This document shows positions 1-6,140 of a stretch of 9,167 bases of DNA, piece after piece. The stretch lies in assembly GCA_002297865.1 (NCBI GenBank), contig DBKX01000385.1:1-9167 (forward strand). Direction: 5' to 3'. Position 1 is the first letter of the stretch; each line of letters begins with the position of its first letter. This stretch comes from Lachnoclostridium sp. UBA739 (GTDB taxonomy: Bacteria; Bacillota_A; Clostridia; Lachnospirales; Lachnospiraceae). A model generated the notes under the pieces. It did no database searches, was not told where the DNA came from, and was given only the letters and a program-made list of their open reading frames with translations. The position numbers and the translations under genes are program-made.

Positions 1-29
1 CCCAACATTTATTATAGAGCCTGTTTTTC

Positions 30-58
30 TTGTCTCTTCTATTTGTTTGTATTATAAT
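30..58 (+). promoter_or_regulatory. Sigma-A-type promoter of the first lipoprotein gene
   Basis: TTGTCT (30-35) and a perfect TATAAT (53-58) are separated by 17 bases, so transcription should start near 65. A ribosome site AAGGAG (78-83) follows, then the GTG start at 92. The promoter overlaps the upstream TTG codon at 47, which argues against that codon being used for translation. Confidence 0.65.
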
Positions 59-91
59 GAGGGAAGCGTTAAAGAAAAAGGAGAGTGTGGA

Positions 92-967
92 GTGAGAAAG
101 AAAATTTGCTTAGGTGCTGTTATTGCTTTTTGTGTAACAACGTTTGCATTGGCTGGATGTCAAAAAAATAATCAGGTTACGACAAAAAAGCCTCCAACTT
201 CTAGCAAACCGGCTGCAACTGAAGTCGTTTCATCGGAAGTACTTACAACAGAGGATGCAGAAGTTCCTTCCATAGATATTGATGCGTTAGAAGAATTAAA
301 AGGGATTGCATTGAGTGCAGAGGAAAAAGCACATAATTTGTATAAGGGTATGTTTGGCGATGAAGAAGTAATACTTGATCTCTGGTATGATAAAGAAGCG
401 AATGAAGCACAGATTACCTTTGTTGGAGCGTATCGAGCGGAGAAGCATTCATTTTCGTGTGAACTGTTAGAGGATGGAATTCGATTTCATGATGACCGAT
501 ACTATATATTGTTAAAACAGCAAAAAGATGACGCTTTAAAAGGCTATTTTTATGAGAGAAAAACAGAACTTAAGGATGTAGACTTGACATTAGAATCGAT
601 TAATTATACAGAAGATAAAGAGCATTTATATACAATTGGCAGCAATGAGGCAGTAGAAGAATTTGCACAGAAAGTTTTAGATTCCATTAACGGATATGAT
701 TTTAAAGCATTTTCTAGTTATGTGTCATTTCCAATTACCGTACATGTAAATCAGGCAATTCAGACCATTGAAACCAAAGAAGGGTTTGAAGCATTAGGAG
801 ATGAAGTGATTTTTACAGATGGGTTTGTAGCGTCTATGGCGGTTGCTTATCCAAATCTAATGTTTGGAAATACGGCTGATGGTGTAATGCTTGGAGATGG
901 TCAGTATAATGTTTGGATTAATCTTGATGAGAACGGTAACATGAAGGTTACTGCAATAAATAATTAG
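92..967 (+). CDS. Lipoprotein of unknown function with possible NTF2-like C-terminal domain
   Basis: The predicted product has 291 residues, starting at GTG 92, eight bases after AAGGAG. The open frame extends upstream to a TTG at 47, but that codon lies between the -35 and -10 of the likely promoter. The N-terminus is a lipoprotein signal: a basic start (RKK), a hydrophobic stretch and the lipobox LAGC, with lipidated Cys23. A Thr/Ser/Pro-rich linker follows (about 24-60), typical of a surface-anchored protein. The middle (about 65-180) has no domain I recognise. Residues about 184-291 (EEFAQKVLDSINGYDFKAF, then a FPITV strand) look like an NTF2-like fold, which is inference from pattern only. 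The likely location is the outer face of the membrane. The gene appears monocistronic, with its own promoter and a hairpin just after the stop. Function unknown. Confidence 0.88.
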   Translation: MRKKICLGAVIAFCVTTFALAGCQKNNQVTTKKPPTSSKPAATEVVSSEVLTTEDAEVPSIDIDALEELKGIALSAEEKAHNLYKGMFGDEEVILDLWYDKEANEAQITFVGAYRAEKHSFSCELLEDGIRFHDDRYYILLKQQKDDALKGYFYERKTELKDVDLTLESINYTEDKEHLYTIGSNEAVEEFAQKVLDSINGYDFKAFSSYVSFPITVHVNQAIQTIETKEGFEALGDEVIFTDGFVASMAVAYPNLMFGNTADGVMLGDGQYNVWINLDENGNMKVTAINN

Positions 968-968
968 G

Positions 969-1006
969 AAAAGGAAGGGGCAAATGCAGAGCATTTTGCT
1001 CCTTTT
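969..1006 (+). terminator. Hairpin terminator after the first lipoprotein gene
   Basis: Starting two bases after the stop codon, an arm ending GGGGCAAATGC (977-987) pairs across a three-base AGA loop with GCATTTTGCTCC (991-1002), with one bulged T at 997. A-rich sequence before the stem and TTTT (1003-1006) after it complete an intrinsic-terminator shape. The T-run is short, so efficiency is uncertain. The ATG at 984 lies inside this stem, which makes it a poor translation start for the frame that follows. Confidence 0.6.
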
Positions 1007-1274
1007 GAATGGGGCGAAAACAGCAAAGTCATTTTTTCGGCTTCGTTTTCCTATGGAAATCTATGGAAAGCGACTCCTTCAGTTCAACACCTTCCTTATT
1101 CCCTATGCCCTAGTTCAATATTACCCCTTACTCTATCTTCTAGACAAAAAGACAGCCCCTCTTTACAGCCTCACCCCTCTATTTGTCTTCCTCTTCTTAA
1201 TCCCGTCCTACCTCATCTGGAAATACGGCGTTCATCACTACCAATCCACTGGGCATAATAGCTATAAAGGTTGA
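984..1274 (+). pseudogene. C-terminal remnant of an ABC-2-type transporter permease
   Basis: The open frame gives 96 residues, but recognisable family sequence begins only around 1041 (FPMEIYGK). It continues through two hydrophobic segments, around FLIPYALVQYYPLLYLL and LTPLFVFLFLIPSYLIW, to the ending HHYQSTG. That ending and the preceding IPYA…YYP pattern are what I know from the roughly 260-residue ABC-2 permeases of the DUF990 type, which normally stop right after HYQSTGS. Here the last residues are replaced by HNSYKG. About two thirds of the protein, including the N-terminal membrane segments, is missing. The frame's first ATG sits inside a terminator hairpin with no ribosome site. It is therefore most likely a dead fragment, not a small membrane protein. 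The plus strand is strongly C-rich compared with G (about 42 C to 8 G in 1081-1200), unlike its neighbours, suggesting a different origin. Confidence 0.7.
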
Positions 1275-1312
1275 GTCACATTTTAACTACTATTGGAATA
1301 TAAGATAAAAAC

Positions 1313-1341
1313 TTGACAGATTATAGAAAATAAGTTAATAT
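1313..1341 (+). promoter_or_regulatory. Strong promoter of the secreted-protein gene
   Basis: A consensus TTGACA (1313-1318) and TAATAT (1336-1341) are separated by 17 bases. The predicted transcription start, near 1348, leaves a leader of about 90 bases before the ATG at 1438. This is the best -35/-10 pair in the left two thirds of the window, suggesting high expression of the secreted protein. Confidence 0.7.
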
Positions 1342-1380
1342 ATGTAAGGTGCCTAATGAGTAAGTATCTTAGGGGGCAAT

Positions 1381-1407
1381 ATTAGATTTACTCTAAAAAT
1401 TAGATTT
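1381..1407 (+). repeat. Direct repeat ATTAGATTT in the leader
   Basis: ATTAGATTT occurs exactly at 1381-1389 and again at 1399-1407, with starts 18 bases apart. It lies in the untranslated leader, downstream of the predicted transcription start. Upstream of it, CCTAA (1352-1356) can pair weakly with TTAGG (1369-1373). It could be a regulator site or a chance repeat in AT-rich sequence. Confidence 0.35.
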
Positions 1408-1437
1408 GCTTTATTAATTAATGGGAGGTTTTAAAAA

Positions 1438-2025
1438 ATGAAAATAAACTTATTTAAAGGAGTATGTTTGGCAATGTGCACCGTATTATTGATGCCATGT
1501 GGAAATGTTGCTTATGCAGCTAAGAAAACCGCACCTGATTATCATGGAAGATCAACGTATTACAGCAATCAATCATGGGAGTTTGATAAGAAGAATACTA
1601 CATTGCTAACAGATTACTATAAAATGAAAGTGGGAGATTTCTACAAATGTTTAGTGTACTATGGTGATTGGGTGAAAAACCAAGGACAAACATATTCAGT
1701 AACAACGGCAGTAACGAAAGAACGTAGTGTTGCTAAAATTGTAAGTGCTGAACTTGGTGTAACAGCATCAGATGATGTTAACGAGTTAAGTGCCAACTTG
1801 TCTGGTTCATATTCAGCGACAGTTACATATACTTTCTGTATTTCTCAAACTAATACTTACGATTTGAGTAAATTTATTTTAGGCGATTACAGATTGGCAG
1901 GAATGGGAACATTGTATGGATGGGATTTCAAAAAAATCAATACAGTTACTAAGAATACATCTTATACTAAGACAAGTTATTGTTACAGTGGAAATGGTGT
2001 TACAACTACTCTAGTAACTAGATAA
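1438..2025 (+). CDS. Sec-secreted 195-residue protein of unknown family, candidate cargo or bacteriocin-like product
   Basis: The ATG at 1438 follows GGGAGG (1423-1428) by nine bases. Residues 1-27 form a classical Sec signal peptide: KINLFK, a hydrophobic core, then a cleavage site after AYA (25-27), giving a mature protein of about 168 residues. There is no membrane segment or anchor in the mature part, so it should be released. The mature chain is rich in Thr, Ser, Tyr and Asn. Residues about 84-135 (TTAVTKERSVAKIV… to …ATVTYTF) alternate polar and apolar residues like amphipathic beta strands. Three cysteines remain (71, 134, 182). I recognise no family or catalytic motif. Its own strong promoter and terminator, and the lipoprotein and export-pump genes just downstream, make a bacteriocin, pore-forming or signalling role conceivable. 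That is inference from context only. Confidence 0.85.
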   Translation: MKINLFKGVCLAMCTVLLMPCGNVAYAAKKTAPDYHGRSTYYSNQSWEFDKKNTTLLTDYYKMKVGDFYKCLVYYGDWVKNQGQTYSVTTAVTKERSVAKIVSAELGVTASDDVNELSANLSGSYSATVTYTFCISQTNTYDLSKFILGDYRLAGMGTLYGWDFKKINTVTKNTSYTKTSYCYSGNGVTTTLVTR

Positions 2026-2035
2026 TTTTTAATGA

Positions 2036-2079
2036 AAATTTGCAGGTTTGTGGTCAATTGAGCATATCCTGCATTTTTT
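2036..2079 (+). terminator. Intrinsic terminator between the secreted-protein gene and the pump genes
   Basis: TGCAGG (2041-2046) pairs perfectly with CCTGCA (2068-2073), followed at once by six T residues (2074-2079). The 21-base loop contains the palindrome TCAATTGA, so an inner stem is possible. Its position just after the first gene of the cassette suggests that the small secreted protein is made in excess, with the downstream genes reached by read-through. No clear promoter is visible in 2080-2110. Confidence 0.6.
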
Positions 2080-2110
2080 CGTGTAAAAATCGAAGGAAGG
2101 AGAATTAATT

Positions 2111-3049
2111 GTGAATAGTATAACGTTGCGTAAATCAAGGAAAATGAATAGAAATTCTCTGTGTATCATACTGATGTGTATCATAATCGGTATATGTATG
2201 GCAGGGTGTACAAAAGGGGAAAAAAGGGAAGTGGAAATTTATGGTGGCGATATATTAAAATATGGGCTTTGCTATTATTCAACAATGGATTATCAACAAT
2301 CTTTTGCAATCCCAATCATTTCAACTAAAAAAATTAAAAGTTTTCAATTTAAATCATTGGATGTAACAGGGGAAGGGGAGTATTCTGTTCAGTGTTCCGA
2401 TTTATACTTTGAGCAATCATATAACTATAAAGGATGGAATGTTTATTGGTGTGTGCTGCAACTAGGTATAGAAGATTATAAAAAAAGAGCTGATTTTTCA
2501 ATAGATGCTATAAATTTTGTCATAAATGATAGAGAACTAAAATATAAAACACCATATTTTCATATTGCAAATACAAAAGGGTATAATGAAAATATAGTAG
2601 AAGATGGAAATGACAACATGCTATTTAGCGGTGACGCAGATCTTATCTATCCAAAAATTCCAAATGATAAGGATAATCCAGTTCATACAAACGTTTCAAT
2701 TTTGGAAAATTTAAAGATATGTGATTTTTGTGCATTTGACTTTTTAAACATTACAAATATGAAAGTGATGTTAAGTAACGATAATGGTGAGGTTAAGGAT
2801 GAATTTACAAAAGAGCAGGTGGTGGATTATTTATTCAAAAAGAACGATAATGCTACATTTACATATAATTTGAATTATAAACAAGGTATTAGAAAGTTTG
2901 ATATTGTAAAAACGTCAAAAATTATTTTATATAAGAATCAAAAGAAAGAATTGTGTATGTTTGCCGATAATACTGGATTCTTTATAAATAACAGTGAAAA
3001 TGATAAAAACATAAAAGAATATATAGAAGCATTGCTTGTGAATAAGTAG
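2111..3049 (+). CDS. Orphan lipoprotein linked to the export pump, candidate immunity or accessory protein
   Basis: The product has 312 residues from GTG 2111, eight bases after AAGGAG (2097-2102). An in-frame ATG at 2144 has a Shine-Dalgarno-like AAGGA only two bases away, so the GTG is preferred. A basic start (RKSRK, NR) is followed by a long hydrophobic run ending in the lipobox MAGC, with lipidated Cys33. The mature part (about 280 residues) is probably mixed beta and alpha, with many Tyr, Asn and Lys and no membrane segment. Besides Cys33 it contains six cysteines (54, 95, 114, 204, 207, 282), including a CDFC pair at 204-207. I do not recognise the family. It lies 22 bases upstream of the fusion-protein gene and so should share a transcript with the pump. 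Immunity against, capture of, or folding of the secreted 195-residue protein are possibilities, all inferred. Confidence 0.85.
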   Translation: MNSITLRKSRKMNRNSLCIILMCIIIGICMAGCTKGEKREVEIYGGDILKYGLCYYSTMDYQQSFAIPIISTKKIKSFQFKSLDVTGEGEYSVQCSDLYFEQSYNYKGWNVYWCVLQLGIEDYKKRADFSIDAINFVINDRELKYKTPYFHIANTKGYNENIVEDGNDNMLFSGDADLIYPKIPNDKDNPVHTNVSILENLKICDFCAFDFLNITNMKVMLSNDNGEVKDEFTKEQVVDYLFKKNDNATFTYNLNYKQGIRKFDIVKTSKIILYKNQKKELCMFADNTGFFINNSENDKNIKEYIEALLVNK

Positions 3050-3071
3050 ATAGGGCAGGAGGAGTGAGTAG

Positions 3072-3896
3072 TTGAAACGAATAATTGTTACAGTATTGTT
3101 ACTAGTGCTATGTGTATTTTCTCTATATCTTAATTTTGAATTGAATAATAGTGATCCGTATGAAATACAAATATCAGATAAAGATTTAGAAGAAGATGAT
3201 GTGAATTTGGATAGTGCATATAAGGTATCGCGTACAGATATAAGCGAGTATAGGGAAGAAATAGGAACTGTGACATTTGCTCAAGATGATTATCATTATG
3301 TAAGACTTGAAAAGAACAGCGAGTATAAAATATGTGTAAAGCAAGGTGATATTGTTAAAGCAGGCATGCTTATAGCGAAGCAAGGTAATAATGAGTATAG
3401 GGTAAAAGATAAGGTTAGAGTAATAAATATAACTTATGAAGATGAAATTGTTATCACATTATTAAGTTATCAAAATATTATATGTAACGTTCAGTTGCCA
3501 CAAGAACTTATTAATAACTTTACATATCAGTCAGAGTGCTATATTGTTTACAATGAAATTAGGTTAGAGGGCAAAATAGTTCATATTAGTGATACAATTC
3601 ATAAAAAAACCTTCGAAATATGCGTAAAAGTGAAAGAACGTAAAATGTTATTGAGACCAGGAATGGAGGTACAAGTTTTTATATTACTCAGCCAACGGAA
3701 TGGAGTAATAGCAATTCCGAACAATTATATATATCAATTTGAAAATGGTGATGCCTTTGCGTGTGTAGATCAAGATGGTTCATATAAATATAAACCTATT
3801 GAAACAGGGATATCTGACGGAAAATATACTCAGATTATATCAGGAATTTCAGAAAATGATATTGTTTATGAGAATTTTACTTATAATGAAAAATAA
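3072..3896 (+). CDS. MacA/HlyD-like membrane fusion protein of an ABC exporter (short, hairpin-less)
   Basis: The start is a TTG at 3072, nine bases after a strong AGGAGG (3057-3062). No ATG start lies nearby, and the first residues MKRIIV lead directly into the only membrane segment (about 4-20). The rest should be extracytoplasmic. Residues about 57-105 resemble the first half of a lipoyl/barrel-sandwich domain (ICVKQGDIVKAGMLIAK). About 195-270 match the MacA C-terminal pattern: LLRPGMEVQV, then VIAIPNNYIY, then ETGISDG…IISGISENDIVYEN. At 274 residues it is much shorter than MacA (about 370), because the alpha-helical hairpin that bridges to an outer-membrane channel is absent, as expected without an outer membrane. 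Five extracytoplasmic cysteines are present (88, 138, 156, 184, 231). It likely couples cargo to the ATPase/permease encoded next. Confidence 0.85.
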   Translation: MKRIIVTVLLLVLCVFSLYLNFELNNSDPYEIQISDKDLEEDDVNLDSAYKVSRTDISEYREEIGTVTFAQDDYHYVRLEKNSEYKICVKQGDIVKAGMLIAKQGNNEYRVKDKVRVINITYEDEIVITLLSYQNIICNVQLPQELINNFTYQSECYIVYNEIRLEGKIVHISDTIHKKTFEICVKVKERKMLLRPGMEVQVFILLSQRNGVIAIPNNYIYQFENGDAFACVDQDGSYKYKPIETGISDGKYTQIISGISENDIVYENFTYNEK

Positions 3897-3922
3897 ATAT
3901 GAAGGGGGACTTGTTATACATT

Positions 3923-4567
3923 ATGATTGATTTGATAGATATTACAAAACAGTATAGAGAAGATAAAGTTATTATTAAGGATAGAAGCTTTTCTGTACAG
4001 GATAATGAGTTCATTTCGGTTGTAGGACCATCAGGAATTGGAAAGAGTACCTTATTAAATATAGTGGGTTTGTTAGATAGTGATTATTCGGGAAAATATT
4101 TTCTAAATGAAAGATGTATGGATAATTTAAGTGATAGAAAAAAAAGCAAAATAAGAAATGAACAATTTGGTTTCATATTTCAGTCATATAATTTGCTAGA
4201 AGACTTAAACGTTTATGAAAATATAATTTTACCGATTGTATATAGTAATAAAAAAATGTCCTTAGAATTTAAGGAACATTTAGAACATCTGTCAGATTTG
4301 CTTAGTATAAAGGATATTATGAAAATGGAAACAAGATTTCTTTCTGGAGGAGAAAAACAGAGAGTTGCTATTGCAAGAGCACTACTTTTTTCGCCAGAGT
4401 ACATTTTAGCCGATGAACCAACTGGAAATCTTGATAGTTGCAATGAATCAATTGTATTGGAGCTGTTTAAACAGTTGAAAAGCGAGGGAAAAACGATTAT
4501 TTTGGTAACGCATAGTCAGAGAGCGGCACAATTTGCAGATAGAGTAATAGATTTAGGAAAGGATTAA
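3923..4567 (+). CDS. ABC exporter ATP-binding protein, MacB/LolD type
   Basis: A complete ABC ATPase of 214 residues, counted from the ATG at 3923. It powers the FtsX-type permease encoded next by hydrolysing ATP at the inner membrane face. Visible motifs are Walker A GPSGIGKST (35-43), Q-loop Gln87 in FIFQSYNLL, signature LSGGEKQ (140-146), Walker B YILADE (160-165) followed by PTGNLD, and switch His197 in VTHS. EPTGNLDS and NLLEDLNVYENI are typical of the MacB/LolD/FtsE branch. An in-frame ATG at 3899 would add eight residues, but it has no ribosome site. AAGGGGG (3902-3908) lies 14 bases before 3923, somewhat far. The family normally begins MI-x-L-x-x-I-T-K-x-Y, supporting 3923. Its stop is followed directly by the permease start, so the two are translationally coupled. 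Confidence 0.93.
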   Translation: MIDLIDITKQYREDKVIIKDRSFSVQDNEFISVVGPSGIGKSTLLNIVGLLDSDYSGKYFLNERCMDNLSDRKKSKIRNEQFGFIFQSYNLLEDLNVYENIILPIVYSNKKMSLEFKEHLEHLSDLLSIKDIMKMETRFLSGGEKQRVAIARALLFSPEYILADEPTGNLDSCNESIVLELFKQLKSEGKTIILVTHSQRAAQFADRVIDLGKD

Positions 4568-5839
4568 GTGTTGGAAAAGATTAAATTTATAATTCATATA
4601 TTGTTAAAAACAGTATTTAGTAATAAGTTAAGAGTTAGATTGACGATTGCAGGTATTGCGTTTGGTCTATTTCTTTTTACAACAGGAAATGAAGTGATTA
4701 ATGCCTACATAAGAAATAAGTATAAGAAAGCAAAATGCTTTGATCGAAATAGCTTGATTATTTCTTCGGGTAGTAACTTGAATGTTGATGAAATAGTTGT
4801 AGAGAAGGAAGATATAAATTTGACAGAATATCAAACTTTATTGTCAACTGGTATTTGTAAACGAAGATATAGAAATACTGGTATAAATGTTGAGATGGAA
4901 TTATGTGGATGTAGTTATTCTTTTTTATCTCAGCCAGTTTATTATCAGGATGGAGGTGATTATTGCAAATGGAATAATATCCTATACGGAAGTGATTTTT
5001 CAAAACAAGATTATAATCAAAACGATGCTAAAGTTATCATTGAAGAGAGTACATCTAAACTGTTATTTGGGAAGAAGAATAGTGTCGGTGAAAAAATAAA
5101 GTTTAGATTTATGAGTACGATATATGAATTAGAAGTTAAAGGCGTAATTGCTGATTTACCAAATACAATTTCTTCTAATTTAAAGATTAATAGTGAATTA
5201 TCATCTGAAAATGAAATATATGCGACTTGTAGGTTATTTACACCAGAAACATGGTTTACAAATCAGAATATACAATCAACAAAAAAGTATACATTTGTTT
5301 TCGTATTTTCAAGTGAAGCTTATGAAGAGGGGTGTAAATGTGTAAAGGATTGGTTAAAAAAGAATCAGGATATGAAAAAATTACAGATAACGACTTATAT
5401 GGACATAGTTGAGAAGTATAATATTGTGGCAAAAGCTATTAAAGCTGTTAGTAATGCTATTTTAATGACACTTGTTGTAATATCAGGATTTATTATAATG
5501 CTAACACTTTCTTTCTCGGTTAAAGAACGTATTGCAGAAATTGGAATACGGCGCGCATTAGGTGCAAATGCGCAAGGCATTATGTTGCAATTTATGTTTG
5601 AGGGCATTGTAATCTCAATTACGTCTTGGTTTATTAATATTATATGCTGTATTATTTTGTATTCTTTTTTTTCTGCAATAATGTTAAAGTTCTTTTTTAC
5701 TGTATTCTTGCTCGAATTACATTTTCGAACAATAGTGATTACGCTGTTTATATCCGTTACTGAAGGAGTTGCATTTTCTGTCATACCTGCATTGCAGGCA
5801 TCAAGGATAAAACCAGTTGATGCAATCAGATTTGATTAA
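4568..5839 (+). CDS. FtsX/MacB-type ABC exporter permease
   Basis: The product has 423 residues. Start is GTG 4568, directly abutting the ATPase stop, or TTG 4571, which sits at a better seven-base distance from AAGGA (4559-4563). The architecture is that of MacB: one membrane segment near 24-40, a large extracytoplasmic domain (about 50-290) with the family-like FGKKNSVGEKIKF (167-179), then three membrane segments (about 293-317, 343-372 and 388-408). Family hallmarks at the C-terminus are VKERIAEIGIRRALGA (318-333), the cytoplasmic loop that contacts the ATPase, and PALQASRIKPVDAIR (407-421). The extracytoplasmic domain carries eight cysteines (57, 97, 113, 115, 133, 221, 256, 258), a high number for this family. 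With the preceding fusion protein and ATPase it forms a MacAB-like pump that would expel peptides or other compounds from the membrane or wall space. The substrate is unknown. Confidence 0.9.
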   Translation: MLEKIKFIIHILLKTVFSNKLRVRLTIAGIAFGLFLFTTGNEVINAYIRNKYKKAKCFDRNSLIISSGSNLNVDEIVVEKEDINLTEYQTLLSTGICKRRYRNTGINVEMELCGCSYSFLSQPVYYQDGGDYCKWNNILYGSDFSKQDYNQNDAKVIIEESTSKLLFGKKNSVGEKIKFRFMSTIYELEVKGVIADLPNTISSNLKINSELSSENEIYATCRLFTPETWFTNQNIQSTKKYTFVFVFSSEAYEEGCKCVKDWLKKNQDMKKLQITTYMDIVEKYNIVAKAIKAVSNAILMTLVVISGFIIMLTLSFSVKERIAEIGIRRALGANAQGIMLQFMFEGIVISITSWFINIICCIILYSFFSAIMLKFFFTVFLLELHFRTIVITLFISVTEGVAFSVIPALQASRIKPVDAIRFD

Positions 5840-5846
5840 ATGTAAG

Positions 5847-6140
5847 CGTCCCATAAGAAGGTGGCTACCGTCCGCTTCACTTCTATACTATAATCACTGT
5901 AATGGATCGGCTATAATATATTAGAAAAATAACATTCGGCCTGTTATAATACAGAAACCGATACAAATTGACATCAAAAAAAGAGAATGACGTCATGGCA
6001 GGAAAAGTGAAAAATTATTCGGACGATTTAAAAAAGCAAATTGTAGCATTAAGAGAATCTGGAAAGACAGTATCATCAATCGTAAAAGAATACGGTATCG
6101 CCAAATCAATCGTTACAAAATGGACAACAGATTATGCAAA
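5847..6140 (+). mobile_element. Truncated insertion sequence remnant, IS3-like left part
   Basis: The left part of an IS: upstream non-coding DNA of unfamiliar composition (from about CGTCCCATAAG at 5847) followed by the start of an OrfA-type transposase gene. Family-like coding stops near 6138, and neither OrfB (the DDE catalytic part) nor a right terminal repeat is present. The element is therefore inactive. The left edge is estimated from where the permease gene ends and was not fixed by a visible inverted repeat or target duplication. Confidence 0.5.
5921..5950 (+). promoter_or_regulatory. Possible promoter of the transposase remnant
   Basis: A TATAAT (5945-5950) is preceded, at 18 bases, by a poor -35 (TTAGAA, 5921-5926). 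It lies 45 bases upstream of the OrfA start. The -10 is good but the -35 is weak, so this is tentative. Confidence 0.3.

Noticed and set aside
47..91. Upstream TTG start at 47 for the first lipoprotein
   Set aside because: It lies between the -35 and -10 of the probable promoter and has no ribosome site. GTG 92 has AAGGAG eight bases before it and begins a normal lipoprotein signal.
984..1034. ATG 984 as the start of a real 96-residue membrane protein
   Set aside because: The ATG is buried in a strong terminator-like hairpin, has no ribosome site, and the sequence before about 1041 does not look like the permease family.
1492..1503. LMPC in the secreted protein as a lipobox
   Set aside because: Proline directly before the cysteine is not accepted in lipoboxes, and a good AYA signal-peptidase I site follows a few residues later.
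1438..2025. Lactococcin 972 family member
   Set aside because: Mature members of that family are about 65-70 residues. This one is about 168 and I see no matching motif; only the general locus layout is similar.
3899..3922. ATG 3899 as the ATPase start
   Set aside because: It has no ribosome site. The purine-rich AAGGGGG comes after it, and the family pattern begins at the ATG at 3923.
5395..5784. Minus-strand open frame of 129 codons opposite the permease
   Set aside because: It is antisense to the conserved C-terminal membrane region of the permease, has no convincing ribosome site and resembles no known protein.
5786..5798. CCTGCATTGCAGG palindrome, similar to the terminator stem at 2041-2073
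   Set aside because: It encodes part of the conserved PALQAS motif of the permease and has no T-run. The resemblance is explained by coding.
3072..5839. BceAB-type antimicrobial-peptide detoxification module
   Set aside because: BceB permeases have ten membrane segments and usually an adjacent two-component system. This permease has four segments with a MacB layout, and no histidine kinase or regulator is present.
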